Below are positions 1 to 10,914 of a stretch of DNA of 28,640 bases, piece after piece. The first letter of the stretch is position 1. Every line of letters starts with the position of its first letter. Location: NCBI GenBank assembly GCA_001600495.1, contig BCKE01000098.1, forward strand, positions 48,352 through 76,991. Direction: 5' to 3'. Made by a program: the position numbers and the translations under genes. The DNA is from Pilasporangium apinafurcum. Taxonomy: Eukaryota > Oomycota > Peronosporomycetes > Pythiales > Pythiaceae. The notes under the pieces were generated by a model. The model was not told the DNA's origin. It worked only from the letters and a program-made list of their open reading frames with translations, and did no database searches.

Positions 1-63
1 GACGTTGGAAAAGAGCAGCTACATTGTGCTTATAAGAACAGATGAGTGAGTCACCATCTGTCC

Positions 64-103
64 CACACACACACACATAAGCACATAAGCACATAAGCAC
101 GTG
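64..103. repeat. CA microsatellite plus CACATAAG tandem repeat
   Basis: A (CA)n run at 64-76 passes into three 8-bp copies of CACATAAG (74-97) and a variant CACGTG. It lies beyond the 3' end of the WW/PDZ/PH gene, probably in its untranslated or intergenic DNA. The same repeat recurs in reverse complement at the right end of the window as part of a longer inverted repeat. Confidence 0.9.
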
Positions 104-271
104 TGAGTAAATGGCCAGTGTAGTGTCTTCACAGTGCGGCAATTCAAAACCTTTAATATGATATGGGAACGCTGCTTTACTCTGCTATGCGCGTGTGCTC
201 TCTTCAATAAATACACAGCTACTTTATCGACCCCGAGACGACATTGCTGCTCGATCCAAAGAAGAAGCCGA
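64..271 (+). repeat. Left arm of 208-bp inverted repeat
   Basis: This segment matches the reverse complement of 28433-28640 base for base. Position x pairs with 28704-x, and the only differences are two N calls in the right copy. The arm holds the microsatellite, the 3' flank and the last 53 bp (including the stop codon) of the WW/PDZ/PH gene. The match stops abruptly at 271. On the outer side it is cut by the end of the window, so it may be longer. Confidence 0.95.
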
Positions 272-3200
272 GCGTCGCACGGGAGCTACGCTCATCATCG
301 CTACTCTCGTTACCTCGAGATGGGGACGTGATGATATCAACCGGTTTGCTGTTGGCAGGTGGTTGGTCCTTTAGAAAAAAGGCGCGTGCAGCTTCCAGTG
401 CCTTGACCCATTTCAACATCTCCTCACGGGTCTTGGCATTGAAACGGGTCTGAAATTTGGGTGAGCAAATGGAAAACTCCGTTGGTTTGCCCTGGGTTTT
501 CCCATAGATGATCTCCAAGGATGGAATATTCAGAGGGATAGACCCACGTGGCTCCTTGTCTCCCTTTCGCTTGTAGTAGATGAGGAAACCGCTGGGATCG
601 ATTACACACCAACGCTCCCGAACACCACGTAACGACATGTTACCCAGAACACCCTTTTCATTCGAGTGGCTAGGGTGCTTCATCAGTTTTCCACTCATTA
701 GCGGCACCGTCAAGCCATCGCTGGTCAACAAGGGATTCGACGTGGACTCAATCGATGCCGCCATTGACCCCATCGATGCGCTACTGCTGCTCCGACTGGC
801 AGGTGGTGGCTCCATCGACTCCGAGATCCTCTGCTCAGAAGGTCTCTGACTCAACGACGATGACCTTCGCTCCGGTGGCATAGTGAAACTGGACGGTCGG
901 GGAATATCCATCGACGCGCGGATGTCGATAGATGGTCGAATGTGAAAGCTGCCCTGTTTTCCACCGACATTGAGTGACGAGTTCGTGAGTTGCTCGTACT
1001 CTTCCTGCACTGCCTTCATCTCGTCCTTCAACTGCAGCCGTCGTGCACTCAACTCTTTCTTCAGGTTCTTGTCAGTAGCTGCCTTCGCGATCAGTGAAAC
1101 AGTTTCATGCTGCAAGTAAACGATACAACGGTTAACAGTAGATACGATCGAAGCTTGTGCATCGTAACATTTGAAACTCGTACCAGATCTGATCGTAATC
1201 GTGTTAGTTTGTTCTGTAAACGAGTGGTTTCACGGTTGCGCTCATGCGGAGCAAGGTCGACGTTGACGGCAAGATCTGATGGCCGGAGTTCCACGGGACT
1301 TGATCCATCCAGTGTTGACGGACGCTCTACAATAATTGAGGCTCTTCCGCTCGTATTCGACAAGCCTAGTTCGTTTTCCATTCTTTGCATTTCATCTAAT
1401 GCATTCTTCAGATCATCCTTAAGTTTTGCTCGCTTAATCGATAAACTTTCAATCTCAGCCGGATCATTGTGGTTGGCTTTTGCAATGGAGGTAACTGTAT
1501 CACGCTGTAAGAGACATACATGCACTTGTCAGGATCACAAGCCAGGGAAAAATCTCGCTACTTCTACAGCTGACTTACTAGGTTCTTCCGCAGCTGCGCA
1601 ATTTTGTTCTCGAGAAAAATATATTGCGGTGGTCTTTCCCCACTGATCATGTCGTCTTCTCGTTTAGAAGCTGCAGCAGCTTGCAGCATTTGTTTCTTAA
1701 ACTGCTGGATCTCCGATTCTAGGGAGTTTGCACGCTCTTCTTCTTCTTCGATAATTTCATCTAGATGATCTTGTTCCTGTCTGATCCTTTCAAGAAGTCG
1801 TTCGTGCGCATTTTCAGCATGTTTGTCAATCGATCCTCGCTCAACTAACGATCCCAAGAATGCAGGAGAAAAAACATCGACTTCATAACCCCCAGTATCA
1901 ATGTCGAGATCCCCAAACTGATCTAGCTCCTTTTGAACAGTATCCAATTCTTCCTCAATAGCAACTCTGGCTTTCTGTATTTCTTCGTTTTCGGCGATAA
2001 TATCAGCAATTTCCTTGTCTAAAGCGACATTTCTTGCACTTAACTCGGCGGTTTTTTCGACCTCCGGAGATTCAATGAGTCCCGCTTCCTGCAGTTTTAG
2101 AGTCTTAATCATTTCTTCCAGATTTTTTGCGTCTTCAGCTAAGCTTTCACGCTCCTTCTCCAACAAGGCATGGTATTCGTGCATAGCCTCAACCTGTGCT
2201 GTAAGGATCTCGCATTTCTTGGTCAATTCCATATGTTTTTGCTGCATTCTGTTTTTGGAAATCTCCCACACTTCAAGGTGTAGCTCATGGGCCACTAAAA
2301 TTTGAAAATATTCCAGACGAAGCGTGCTTTGCATGGTCCTTGCGGCACGAACCTCCCTCTCTTCTTCAGTCTCTTCTTCTGGAGGTGCTTCCTTGACTCG
2401 ACCCTATAAAATATTATCGACACATGAGGCAAATGCTACCGTTACATTCGCACTGATACAAACTTACCACAATGCCTTTGCTAACATCAGCAAACTTAAT
2501 GCGTACAGGACGAACGGTTCGGCTCAATTTCTCGAGTACTTCCGAGTATGAGTATCCTGTTAGCGGTTCGCCGTTCATCGCGGTCATGCGCATCCCAACC
2601 ACTAAACGTCTACAATTTGACACGCCGTGAGTATGAACATTCATTTGCAAATCCATACATAAGAAAAGAGATTACTTTTCTGGTTTGACACTCCAGTTGT
2701 AAATTTCAGCGGGACTCGCCATGCCGTTCGGCAGCTAAAGAACGAGCAAATGAGTACAGGATGCCTATTTATCTGATACTGTCCAAGCATTGAAACGGAT
2801 GCACAATGTTTCTACCTTATAGATCTCTGCGATGTGGACTTGAATGTCGGAAAACTCGGCTCCAGGCTCTGCGGCAATTTGCTTCAAGTTGAGCCCCAAT
2901 CGACCGTATCCAAACGTCACTTCAATCTCATGCACCCAATTGTACGACACGTCTGTTTCGTGCAGCATACGAAGATATCAAACATTTGATACACAAATAA
3001 AGCACATGGTACCGCAAAAGTTACTAACGCGTCTTTAAAGGAGGACGAAGCCATTGTGTCTGACCATACGGAGAGACATAGTAGGTTTTGCCGCCATTGG
3101 TTTTGCTTTCTCGTGTCGTCCATCCTTTCGGTAAGACCAGAATTTCTCCAGATTCTTTCACTACAGCAGATTCACAAGGTATCCTGCAACATATACCGTC

Positions 3201-3961
3201 TAAATAAGCAACAAAGATTCCATCATTTAAGAGCAGAATATGAATACATACGTTTCCTTGATTTTCGCAATGACTTCGTCCATATCTTCGTCACCCGTCG
3301 CAGTCTCCCCGTTTTCTGCTGGTGCTGCTTCTTCAATCGTTGCGTGCTCTTCGTGACCGTTGTCAGCATCGACAGCCACGTCACCATTTTCCTTCACTAT
3401 CGCTTCGCCATTTTCTTGGTGCGACTCTGCAGTCTTGTTCTCAGTGCCTGGTGGATCTGTTTCTACGATGATTGGTGCTGATGCTTCATTATCATCAGCT
3501 GTATCGTCAATTAAAGGCGATTCCGCAGCGGGAGAGCTGAGATGATCCAAGATCGCATCCATCGATCCAGGCGTCGCCACCGTATTCTCTACGATAATGG
3601 CTTCACTGATCTCTGTGTTTCCCACCGCGATTCCATTCACTAATTCATCGACTTCGGTCATTTCCAACTCGCTCAACTGTAACGGAGGCGCGACAATCGA
3701 GGGGGAGATGATATTCAGCGGGATCGGTTGTTCACCTCTGCATTCATCTGTTTTATCGGTTTGTTTATCCACTGAACTCGATTCTTCTTGCTTTGTGCCA
3801 TTCGTACCATTACTACTCTCATCAGCGATGGCTTCTTCCTCTGATACGACGATCAACTGCTCTTGGCTTGGTGTGTTTTGTGGATCCTCCTTCTCTGACG
3901 GATCATTCTTAGTGGTCATTGCGGTCGCCGACGGGGGGTTAGCGTCGCTTGGTGTCTCCAT
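219..3961 (-). CDS. WW-PDZ-coiled-coil-PH domain scaffold protein
   Basis: Eight exons rebuild one 1079-residue protein: 3961-3252, 3183-3029, 2952-2816, 2734-2676, 2609-2468, 2403-1579, 1504-1184 and 1109-219. All junctions are GT-AG and in phase. Order of parts: an acidic, low-complexity N-terminus (1-235); a WW domain near 254-285 (LPKGW start, YYV core, second W, then RPP); a PDZ-like domain near 296-394 (FGYGRLGLNL loop, then VVGMRMTAMNGEPLTG); long charged coiled coils (about 402-830); a serine-rich linker; and a PH domain near 922-1028 (GKLMKHPS start, RERWCVID, and the WVKALE helix carrying the invariant Trp). WW binds proline-rich peptides, PDZ binds C-termini and PH binds phosphoinositides, so a membrane-associated adaptor is inferred. 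I cannot name an ortholog. The first ATG of the acidic exon is taken as start; an upstream untranslated exon cannot be excluded. Confidence 0.85.
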
Positions 3962-4429
3962 CCTGTCAGAGCTCTGCTATCTAATCAGCGACGGAGGCTC
4001 ACCAGACACTCGTGGCCTATAAGTGTATTTCCGCTTGCTCGCTCTTACACTTGGCCAGCTTGCGTGCTTGATCGCACAGTAGTACCAGGAAGGTCTTTGT
4101 GTGCCGAAACTTATGTTGGTAATGAGGTTTTAAAGAAAAACCTTTCTCCCCAAACGATTCCAGCATAGAGTAGCCAAGAGTGAATGCTTGTGAGAAAAAT
4201 TAGGGGCGAATTCTCATCCCTTTCATCTTATTTTCGCAAGCTGTCCGTCGGTACGGAAAACGTATGAGATTCCATTTTGTCCGTCTGGCCAAACCTGACA
4301 CATTGACTAGAAAACCTGACAAACGAATTACGTCGAAATCTTATTTTCAGTATAACCAACTGTAAGTGTCTCTTTGCAACCAGTATGGGGAGTTTTTTTT
4401 ACTGGTATGTCATTCGACAATTCGCCACC
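3962..4429. other. Spacer between scaffold gene and Fanzor locus
   Basis: No coding region is visible. It should hold the promoter and 5' leader of the minus-strand WW/PDZ/PH gene and whatever drives, or forms the left end of, the Fanzor locus. A 10-bp direct repeat, AAACCTGACA, occurs at 4291-4300 and 4312-4321. A short inverted motif (TCCGT...ACGGA) lies near 4244-4257. No terminal inverted repeat or target-site duplication could be recognised. Confidence 0.5.
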
Positions 4430-6634
4430 ATGGCGTCAAAGCGCTCTCGATCGCAGGGAGCCCCCTATAATCCTGGACCGGACTCGTAATATGAAGACAC
4501 AGATATTGGAAACGACACCAAGCGCGCTCGCACACTCTCGAGACAAGAACAACGTGATGCCAAGCGCAAGGAAACGGATTTTAACAAGCTTTGTGTGCAG
4601 TTCCGGAAAATGGCACTTCACGAGGATGAGATGTCTTCCATCAAGTGTACGCTTCGCCAGCTCTTCGTCAAAGACTTGAACAAGCGATCGCAGCAACAAC
4701 TGATCAAGGACGAGATTGAGCGAAGCGTGCGCGTACTACGACAGATCCAGATGGAAGCGTGGCATCTTATCAACTTTCATCTCTTGCGGTGTCTGGAGAG
4801 TCGTGACGATCCCGACCAAAACAAGCGCATTGACCACCTTCCCCCGTTTGATATCAACTTCTTCAATCGTTGTATTTCTGGCGTCGGGATCAACCAGTTT
4901 ATTCAGTCTAAGGGTGAAGATATCGCGCTCAACGAGAGCATTAGTCTTTTCCGACAAGAGCGCGAGAGACAAGCTGGGTATCAACGTCCAACTATCATGA
5001 ACTGGGACAGCTCCAAAAGCACGCTCAGCATGCAGATGAAGACGAACGCGCACAATATGATTGTTCTGCATTTCTACCGCCGTCTCTCCCGATATGCCAA
5101 GCTACGCTACGACCAACCGACGAAGGGAATCGTGCACATTTTGATTCGTGAAGCATTTCAGCAGTGGGGACCCAGACGCGAAGTTGCGATGATGGTACGA
5201 GAATGATTGGGAAAGGAGCCATCGATTGACAACATTGAGCGTGATCTCACGTATTTTATCGTCAAGTTGTACGAGATGCTGGTGTACATGGAGAGTCGTC
5301 AAGATGAAGAGCCCAACATCAAGGGCAACCGTGTTTTCTCTCTATTTCCTGTGGCAACGTCATTTATTCCCGCACATATCGCGATCGACTCTTCCGTTCT
5401 CCATCAGATGTGGACCCGAATTCACCAACAGCTCAAGCAAGAAAAGCGAGTCGATTGTGACCCGTTCAAGAAATTTTTGGTGGAAGGAAAGCGTGGGTTG
5501 AAGGTGCCTTCGAACAAGGAGTTCCAGCTATTTCGTGATGATCTCTGGCGAGAGTACTTTGATATTTCCAGGTTCGAGACCGGAAGATGGAAATTTGGAC
5601 ACTACATTACGACCAACGGATACGATGTGTCCGTCTTGCGCAAGCGAGATGTTATCGGTGGAGAGAACCCTTATTTGTCCAAGAAGGAGTTCGACCCGAA
5701 GATCGCACGAAATTTCTGCGCAACTAAGATCATTGGAATTGATTCCGGCATGCGTGCACTATGCACAACTGCCACTGTCCGCATGTTAGAAGACGACAGG
5801 TTTCGTCCGCGACAGTTTTTTCGATTTCGGAAGAAGAAGTGAGTTGCAGCTACGCGGAAACATTCATCTCGATGCAGGAAGAAGAGACCCCTACGACAGA
5901 AGAGACGTAAATTGGCTGGACCGGTGACACGAAGGGTTCATCTGCAACGTACGAATGGAAAACGCAGTCGTGGTCATCAATTGCTCGACATGTACGCCAT
6001 CACGTAGATCTCGACTCGCGAGTATCGTCATCTTGCTGGATTCAACAGAGTTCGTGCTTGGAATGAAGGCATCAAACAACATGAAGTTGCGTATGGAACC
6101 CTGATGTATGGCATGCCCTCTTTCAAAACCGCGTCCTCTTCACGATACTTTAAGCGTCTCAAGTTCGTATGGGCACACATCAACTGGCTTATCGATTTTT
6201 GCTCACGCCATGCTTTCCGGAAGTGGCGCTTCTACCAGTACGTGTACAAGGCTAAGGCGTTGAATCACGTGGCGGAACGTGTTGTACCCGTTGCGAGCAA
6301 GAACACGTTGGTCGGTTTTGGAAACTGGAGTTGTCGTGATGGCATCAAGGGCCACGGTACCGGACCCGTCAAAGCGCACTACCGTTCGTTCCGTCGACGA
6401 CTTTCGTACAAGCAAGCGATGTTTCCACTGCCACGCTGAACTTTCGAAGGTAGTCTTCCCGAAAATGGTCAACGGCGTTCCCGATGGCACAATTGAATCT
6501 CGATTCGTTTTGCACTGTGAATCCAGTGAATGCAAGACGTTTGGGATCGCGACGTGAACGCTTCGCTGAATATTATGCGCGTGACGACAGAACTTTTCAA
6601 CAATCGAGCAAGACCAGAGTACTTGCAACGATAA
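4430..6634 (+). pseudogene. Fanzor (eukaryotic TnpB-like RuvC nuclease), degraded copy 1
   Basis: The Fanzor family comprises RNA-guided DNA nucleases carried by eukaryotic transposons. The ATG sits in a strong Kozak context (CCACCATGG), and the N-terminus is basic (KRSRS, TKRART), suggesting a nuclear signal. One frame (about 735 codons) carries nearly the whole protein. RuvC-I is IIGIDSGMRALCTTA (Asp codon 5741-5743). A domain with FRTSKRCFHCH and a second pair HCESSEC forms the zinc finger, and WDRDVNASLNI is RuvC-III (Asp codon 6551-6553). Damage: in-frame stops at 4487 (TAA), 5204 (TGA), 5840 (TGA) and 6005 (TAG); an apparent +1 base near 6374; and a compensating missing base in the T run at 6540-6542. 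A 39-nt GT-AG intron (5839-5877) would remove the third stop, but it is shorter than any of the 50 introns elsewhere here. The locus lies between two housekeeping genes. Family call is firm; Fanzor1 rather than Fanzor2 is inferred from length. Confidence 0.88.
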
Positions 6635-6790
6635 TCAAGTGAGTTATAGAAGCGCAAAAAAAGCGTGAGCTCGGGATCTTCGAACTTGAACCTGCTCACA
6701 CGGTACAGTCCGTATTCTAGGTGTAGCCAGTTGGTAGGCGCAACTCGCGAAGCGAGTTGGAGTAACCTAGTTTACCAACTATAATAAACG
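6635..6790 (+). ncRNA. Structured 3' segment of Fanzor copy 1 (guide-RNA candidate)
   Basis: Several inverted repeats follow the Fanzor stop directly: GTGAGC/GCTCAC (6665-6670 with 6694-6699); ACGG/CCGT (6700-6703 with 6710-6713); an 8-bp hairpin CAACTCGC-GAA-GCGAGTTG (6741-6759); and AGTTGGTA/TACCAACT (6729-6736 with 6773-6780) enclosing that hairpin. An AATAAA signal sits at 6783-6788. In TnpB and Fanzor systems the guide RNA is made from the 3' end of the gene and element, so this is the expected place for one. That assignment is inference: no guide boundary or transcript can be seen. The segment could equally be a transposon end or the 3' UTR. Confidence 0.4.
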
Positions 6791-6868
6791 CTGAAGTATT
6801 ATTGCATGGGCTGGTTCTGATTTGGAACAGGATTACAGAGAAATCTTTCTCAGTCCTTCTCTGTACTG

Positions 6869-7157
6869 ATGGATATTTCTATGCCTAATTTTCTCTATCA
6901 GCTTTATAAGGCATTACAAAGAAATGATTGCTGGTCAGTTTGTAAGTTCAAATCTGTAGAGGTGCTGTGGTTGCTGGTATACATACATCTTGTGTTGAAG
7001 TTGGCTCACAAAAGGTGTATACACATTAGGCATGAAACAAACAACTCATTTCTTCATATATAATGATTGAAGATTGTGCAATGGCTGGATGATCAGAGTC
7101 TGATTGGGATGCGAATTATCGATGAATTAGACAACAACTCTGAATCCATGGCAATAT
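6869..7157 (+). pseudogene. Possible heat-shock-factor DNA-binding domain fragment
   Basis: An ATG opens a segment reading PNFLYQLYKALQRNDCWS. It continues after a possible intron (6938-7072) as IVQWLDDQSLIGMRIIDEL. This resembles the first helix, the beta strands and the start of the next helix of HSF-type domains (family pattern: FLxxLY, then IxxWxxDGxxFxIxD). The recognition helix and the conserved Phe-rich block that should follow are missing. The two putative introns would be 135 and 48 nt, both outside the 59-102 nt range of the other genes. What follows (7206-7300) opens a frame that I cannot match to HSF. A truncated relic is more likely than a working gene, and chance resemblance remains possible. 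Confidence 0.3.
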
Positions 7158-7304
7158 GTACGTGTTTTTCTGGTTCACTTTTATCTATGTATATTACATC
7201 ACCAGGTTGGTGGATCGCGAAGATTTAAACGCCGCGCTGGTCAACTCGCACCTGAAGATCCCATATATTACGATAAGGGTATCGAACAGACATACATATA
7301 CAAC

Positions 7305-8749
7305 TTAAATCTGAGGGTAGTCCATCATACAATAGCCGTCGCTGCACTCACTGCTCTTGGTCTGTTGCTCCAGATGATCTTCTTCAACCAAACATGTCGA
7401 TTTTGGAAGTCGTGTTTCACGAATGAATTCACATAAGGAATTTCTGGCCAGTTCCTCTTGAGAAAGTTTTGTTTTGCGACACTTAAGCACCATAATTTTC
7501 GTATTAAAGCGACGATTGGCCTCAGCTAGGAAGCACACAGAAGTGAGTATACGGTCGATTAGACTTCGTATGATCCAGAAGAACACTTCAAAAACGCCAC
7601 TTACTACGTGAGCGAACGCCATAAAATTGGCACACACTGTGGATGATCAATCGATGAAATGCCGAATCCACGAGTGGAATAACCAATCTGATGTCTTTTT
7701 CGCTTGCTCGATATAGCTCCATCGGATGCACGAGAACACGATGGAGAGAGGAAGCTACTTCAATGTCAGAGGGTACCTCAAACCACTGAATACATCAGTG
7801 TAGTTAGTTAAAGTAAGCAGCCGTATTCATATTCATAGCCACCATAACTTACTTGAACGAAATGAAGCACGACATATTCAACAGCCTCGATAAATGGAGC
7901 AAAAGACTGAAAAGACCGTAACACCAAAGTTCGCGCTCGACGATCGATACGCAAGAACATTTCTTCGCAAGCTGGTGGCCACCCCCAGAAAAAGTTAGCT
8001 GGTCATTATCAACCCTTGCACTGTAGTATTCAGACACTTCTTACCACCCCATTCATCATTGCGTCGAGGCTTGGGTTGATTAGTACGTTCCACGGTATGC
8101 ACCTTTCCTTTACGGAACGCCGTTTGCAAATCTTGGTTTTGCGGCTGTGCCAGCTTCTCAAAGTTGGATCTAATATAAAATATAATTAGTGAGTTTCTTC
8201 ACTTATAAAATATCAGCAGTCGTAAAGCCGTACTTCCACTCGACGTTGATAGCCATGTGTTCCATCAAATCTTCGAGACGTGTCGACGCGACACGGTTGC
8301 CAAAGTGATGGTCTGTAGTATCCATAGGATGGGAGAACGTTAATTATGTAAAAGAAAATTGCCAGAGTCGTTTTTAGGAACTTCGTACCATTGAACCACC
8401 TCTGTTGCTTGCGAACACCCACAGGAAGTTCATTTGGCTTCGGAAGGTACGCCGCTGAACGGATTGGGTGGATATTAATGAGTCGTTTGCTTTTGGCCAA
8501 CGGCGATTCGCTGGAGCGTTTCTGTGGAGTTCGAGCTCGACTCGATCCGTTGCCATTGCTGCTAGATCGATCCGCGGCGCCCTTGTCGGGTTCCGCGTTC
8601 ATGGCGTTTCGCAACGGTGCGATAGGACCTTCGCCCCAGGCCATCTCCAACTCCAATTCACTGCCGCAAAGCGAACTCACTTCGGCTTCCGAGTCGCTGG
8701 CCGACACGCTGATGACATCCATAGATGGGTGCATAATATCAGTCGACAT
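7305..8749 (-). CDS. R3H domain protein, R3HDM4-like
   Basis: Six in-phase exons (8749-8389, 8312-8234, 8169-8045, 7971-7853, 7785-7605, 7525-7305) give 361 residues. The N-terminus is acidic and serine-rich. The middle (NRVASTRLEDLMEHMA, VEWKSNFEKLAQ) resembles the R3H-associated region. The C-terminal part contains an R3H domain: DSAFHRLIIHSVCQFYGVRS holds the diagnostic Arg-x-x-x-His, followed by a short basic strand. R3H domains bind single-stranded nucleic acid. The layout matches animal R3HDM4, whose function is poorly known. It is divergent from the bZIP gene. The start is the first ATG in frame after the shared promoter. The R3H call is confident; orthology is inferred from domain order. 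Confidence 0.8.
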
Positions 8750-9229
8750 GCTTCACGTTGGGTTGACTTGATCTCGTCTCTCTCCTGTTTGGTGTTTTCT
8801 TTCCACGCCTGCTCTATTACAAATGTGCAATTGCTTCTTCCAACAGAGAGACATCTTGACCTTCACTCTCACAAAACGCCGCAATGGTTTCCATTCCTGC
8901 TATAGTTGATACTTGACCATCTTTCCGCATCTTCATTTGTGACTTTTACATACCCAAATACATCTATAAATTTATATCCGGTGATATCAGATCAACTTCA
9001 ACACACCATATTTGAAAGATGGAGAGATCACCAGAGGAATGTTTCGTCCAGAAGAGAGAATCTTCCGTAAAGTGCGGTTTTGGAGAAGTGGTTAGGATAC
9101 GAACTTAATGCGTTGTGCTGAAGTGTGACAGAGCGCGCGTGAGTGCTCCGATTGGTGCAAACGGGTACGCTTTCCATCTCTCCCTGACTACCAAAGACAG
9201 CGCCAGCAGTAGATAACTTGACGAGGAAG
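8750..9229. promoter_or_regulatory. Divergent promoter of R3H and bZIP genes
   Basis: 480 bp separate two start codons pointing away from each other, so both promoters and 5' leaders must lie here. The part near the R3H gene is pyrimidine-rich (about 8760-8960), and an AT-rich stretch follows at about 8945-9010. I see no convincing TATA box, initiator or repeated operator-like site. Confidence 0.45.
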
Positions 9230-10914
9230 ATGGAACTCACACCCGAAGACGATGATCTCTTGAGCTACTTCCTGTCAGCCGATGTCACCTCGGAACAAAT
9301 TCCGTTGGCGAAACCAGACACGTCAAGTGATGGCTCCGCTTTCCCCGCACTAGGCGGAATTGCTGGCGCACCAGATCAATTCACGTTCGGTCAGCAACTA
9401 CCGCTCTCACAGGATCGCGCGTTTGGCCAATCCACGACGGAGCCGACAACCCCAGCGTCAGGCTCGCATGGAATCACAGCTCTACAGCAAATGCAGAATT
9501 CCTTTCACGCTTCTGCGGAAAATTCGATGATCCGACCGTCAGTAGAAGATGAAGCAGGTGGAGGTCTGGATTCGGATGAAAAGCGCCAACGACGGTGAGT
9601 TTTTGTGAGTGAACTATGCAGAGACGTTATGTGACAATGCTGATGAAATCGTGGAATGCTGTGGATGGTGTTTATAGCCTAGCGCGAAATCGGGAATCGG
9701 CACGTCAAAGTCGACGCCGCAAGAAACAGTACCTCGAGCTGCTGGAAGAAAAGGTTTATGGAGTCGATCATATCAGACATCGTGGCCAATGTGTATAACG
9801 CGTATATTTTTTTCAGGTGTCTCAACTGACAGAGAGTATTGATATCACCCGTGCGAGTCATTTGGAACGGGCAGACGAAGCGCTCAACAACGTGCGATCG
9901 GAGATCTTGACCACACTCGCTGATGATATGAGCAATAATACTGGAGAGGTATAACAGTGATACACCCTGATGCTGACTCACTGAGCTGGAACCTCAATTG
10001 CTGATATTCTTTTCTCACAGCATGTCTCCGAGAAAATCCGACAAGGAATTGGCTTAATTCAAGAACGCTTTGGCCCCAACAGTGTGGTATGTGACGCAGC
10101 AGAACCTATCATCTCTATTTGCTATCGCATTCTCTAACGGTTCTTTTTTGTTTACATGCAATTAGGAGCGTCTAGCTGTGAAGGACTACAACTTTCGTCA
10201 ACTTGATAACTTGCTTCTTCCCCCGTATTGCCGCTTCCTGCTATGGCTAAGCATTCAAGATGAGACATTTTTCGACGAAGCCAATGGACTGGGCTCGAAA
10301 CCCGGTGGAACAGAGTTGCCAGAAAAGAAGAAAACACCAGTGGTGGTCAAGAAAGACACACTGTGGCCAACACTGATCTCGGACTTGGCATTGACGTACG
10401 AGCAAGACGAAAAGCTCAAGTCTCTTTACAAGTAAGTTAGTCATTCCCTGGTGATGGACAGCGAAATATACGACTCACTGAGTGTAATTCTGCAGAAATG
10501 GAGATTCAAAGAGTAGTAAGTCGGAGCGTCGGAGAATCGCACTGGCTGTGGTACGTTAAAGCAAGTGTATGATGCAAAGCTGTGGATATACGTTCTGTTC
10601 TGATGAACTAATCTTTGTATGCATGAATATTGTAAAATCAACAGACGTATTTAAGCAAATTGAAGAACAGTTTAGAACAACGCTCGGAAGCCGTTCAACG
10701 CTACACCCAGATGATTCATTCTATCTTAACACCAGAGCAATCGCTGACATATCTGCGGTGGGTAAATGCAAATCAAGATCGTTTGCCTAGCTACGTCGAG
10801 AAAACTATCTCCATGTCCAACACTGGAACATCTGAAGCGGTTCGCTCGATTTTGAAGAAAAATGACCGGGATCTGACAGTGGAAGACGTCACGGCCTTGT
10901 TGGGTGAACTGTAG
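9230..10914 (+). CDS. bZIP transcription factor
   Basis: Seven exons (9230-9594, 9678-9753, 9817-9948, 10021-10086, 10166-10431, 10496-10550, 10645-10914) join in frame to a 409-residue protein. The acidic N-terminus (MELTPEDDDLLSYFLS) looks like an activation region and is followed by a Ser/Thr/Gln-rich stretch. The basic region, near 118-147, reads LARNRESARQSRRRKKQYL and has the classic Asn-x7-Arg DNA-contact pattern. It is split by an intron directly before it. The dimerisation segment after it is short, with weak leucine periodicity. The rest is helical, with the block LLLPPYCRFLLWLSIQDE, and has no domain I can name. The protein should bind DNA in the nucleus; its targets are unknown. 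The start is the first in-frame ATG; the frame is open slightly further upstream without one. Confidence 0.88.

Noticed and set aside
1107-1646. 179-codon plus-strand frame
   Set aside because: It is antisense to coiled-coil exons 6 and 7 of the scaffold gene and crosses their intron. No motif.
4374-4679. 101-codon plus-strand frame as a Fanzor partner gene
   Set aside because: It overlaps the Fanzor N-terminus in another frame, while the Fanzor frame has the Kozak ATG and continuous homology.
5839-5877. 39-nt GT-AG intron that would remove the TGA at 5840 in Fanzor copy 1
   Set aside because: It keeps frame and has good splice signals, but all 50 introns elsewhere are 59-102 nt, and other stops remain in the gene anyway. 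A nonsense change is more likely, though not proven.
6716-6790. tRNA gene (A-box-like TAGCCAGTTGGTAGG and GAA-loop stem resembling tRNA-Phe)
   Set aside because: There is no T-arm or B-box (GGTTCRA) at the right distance, no acceptor stem, and position 33 would not be T. It was kept only as part of the structured Fanzor 3' segment.
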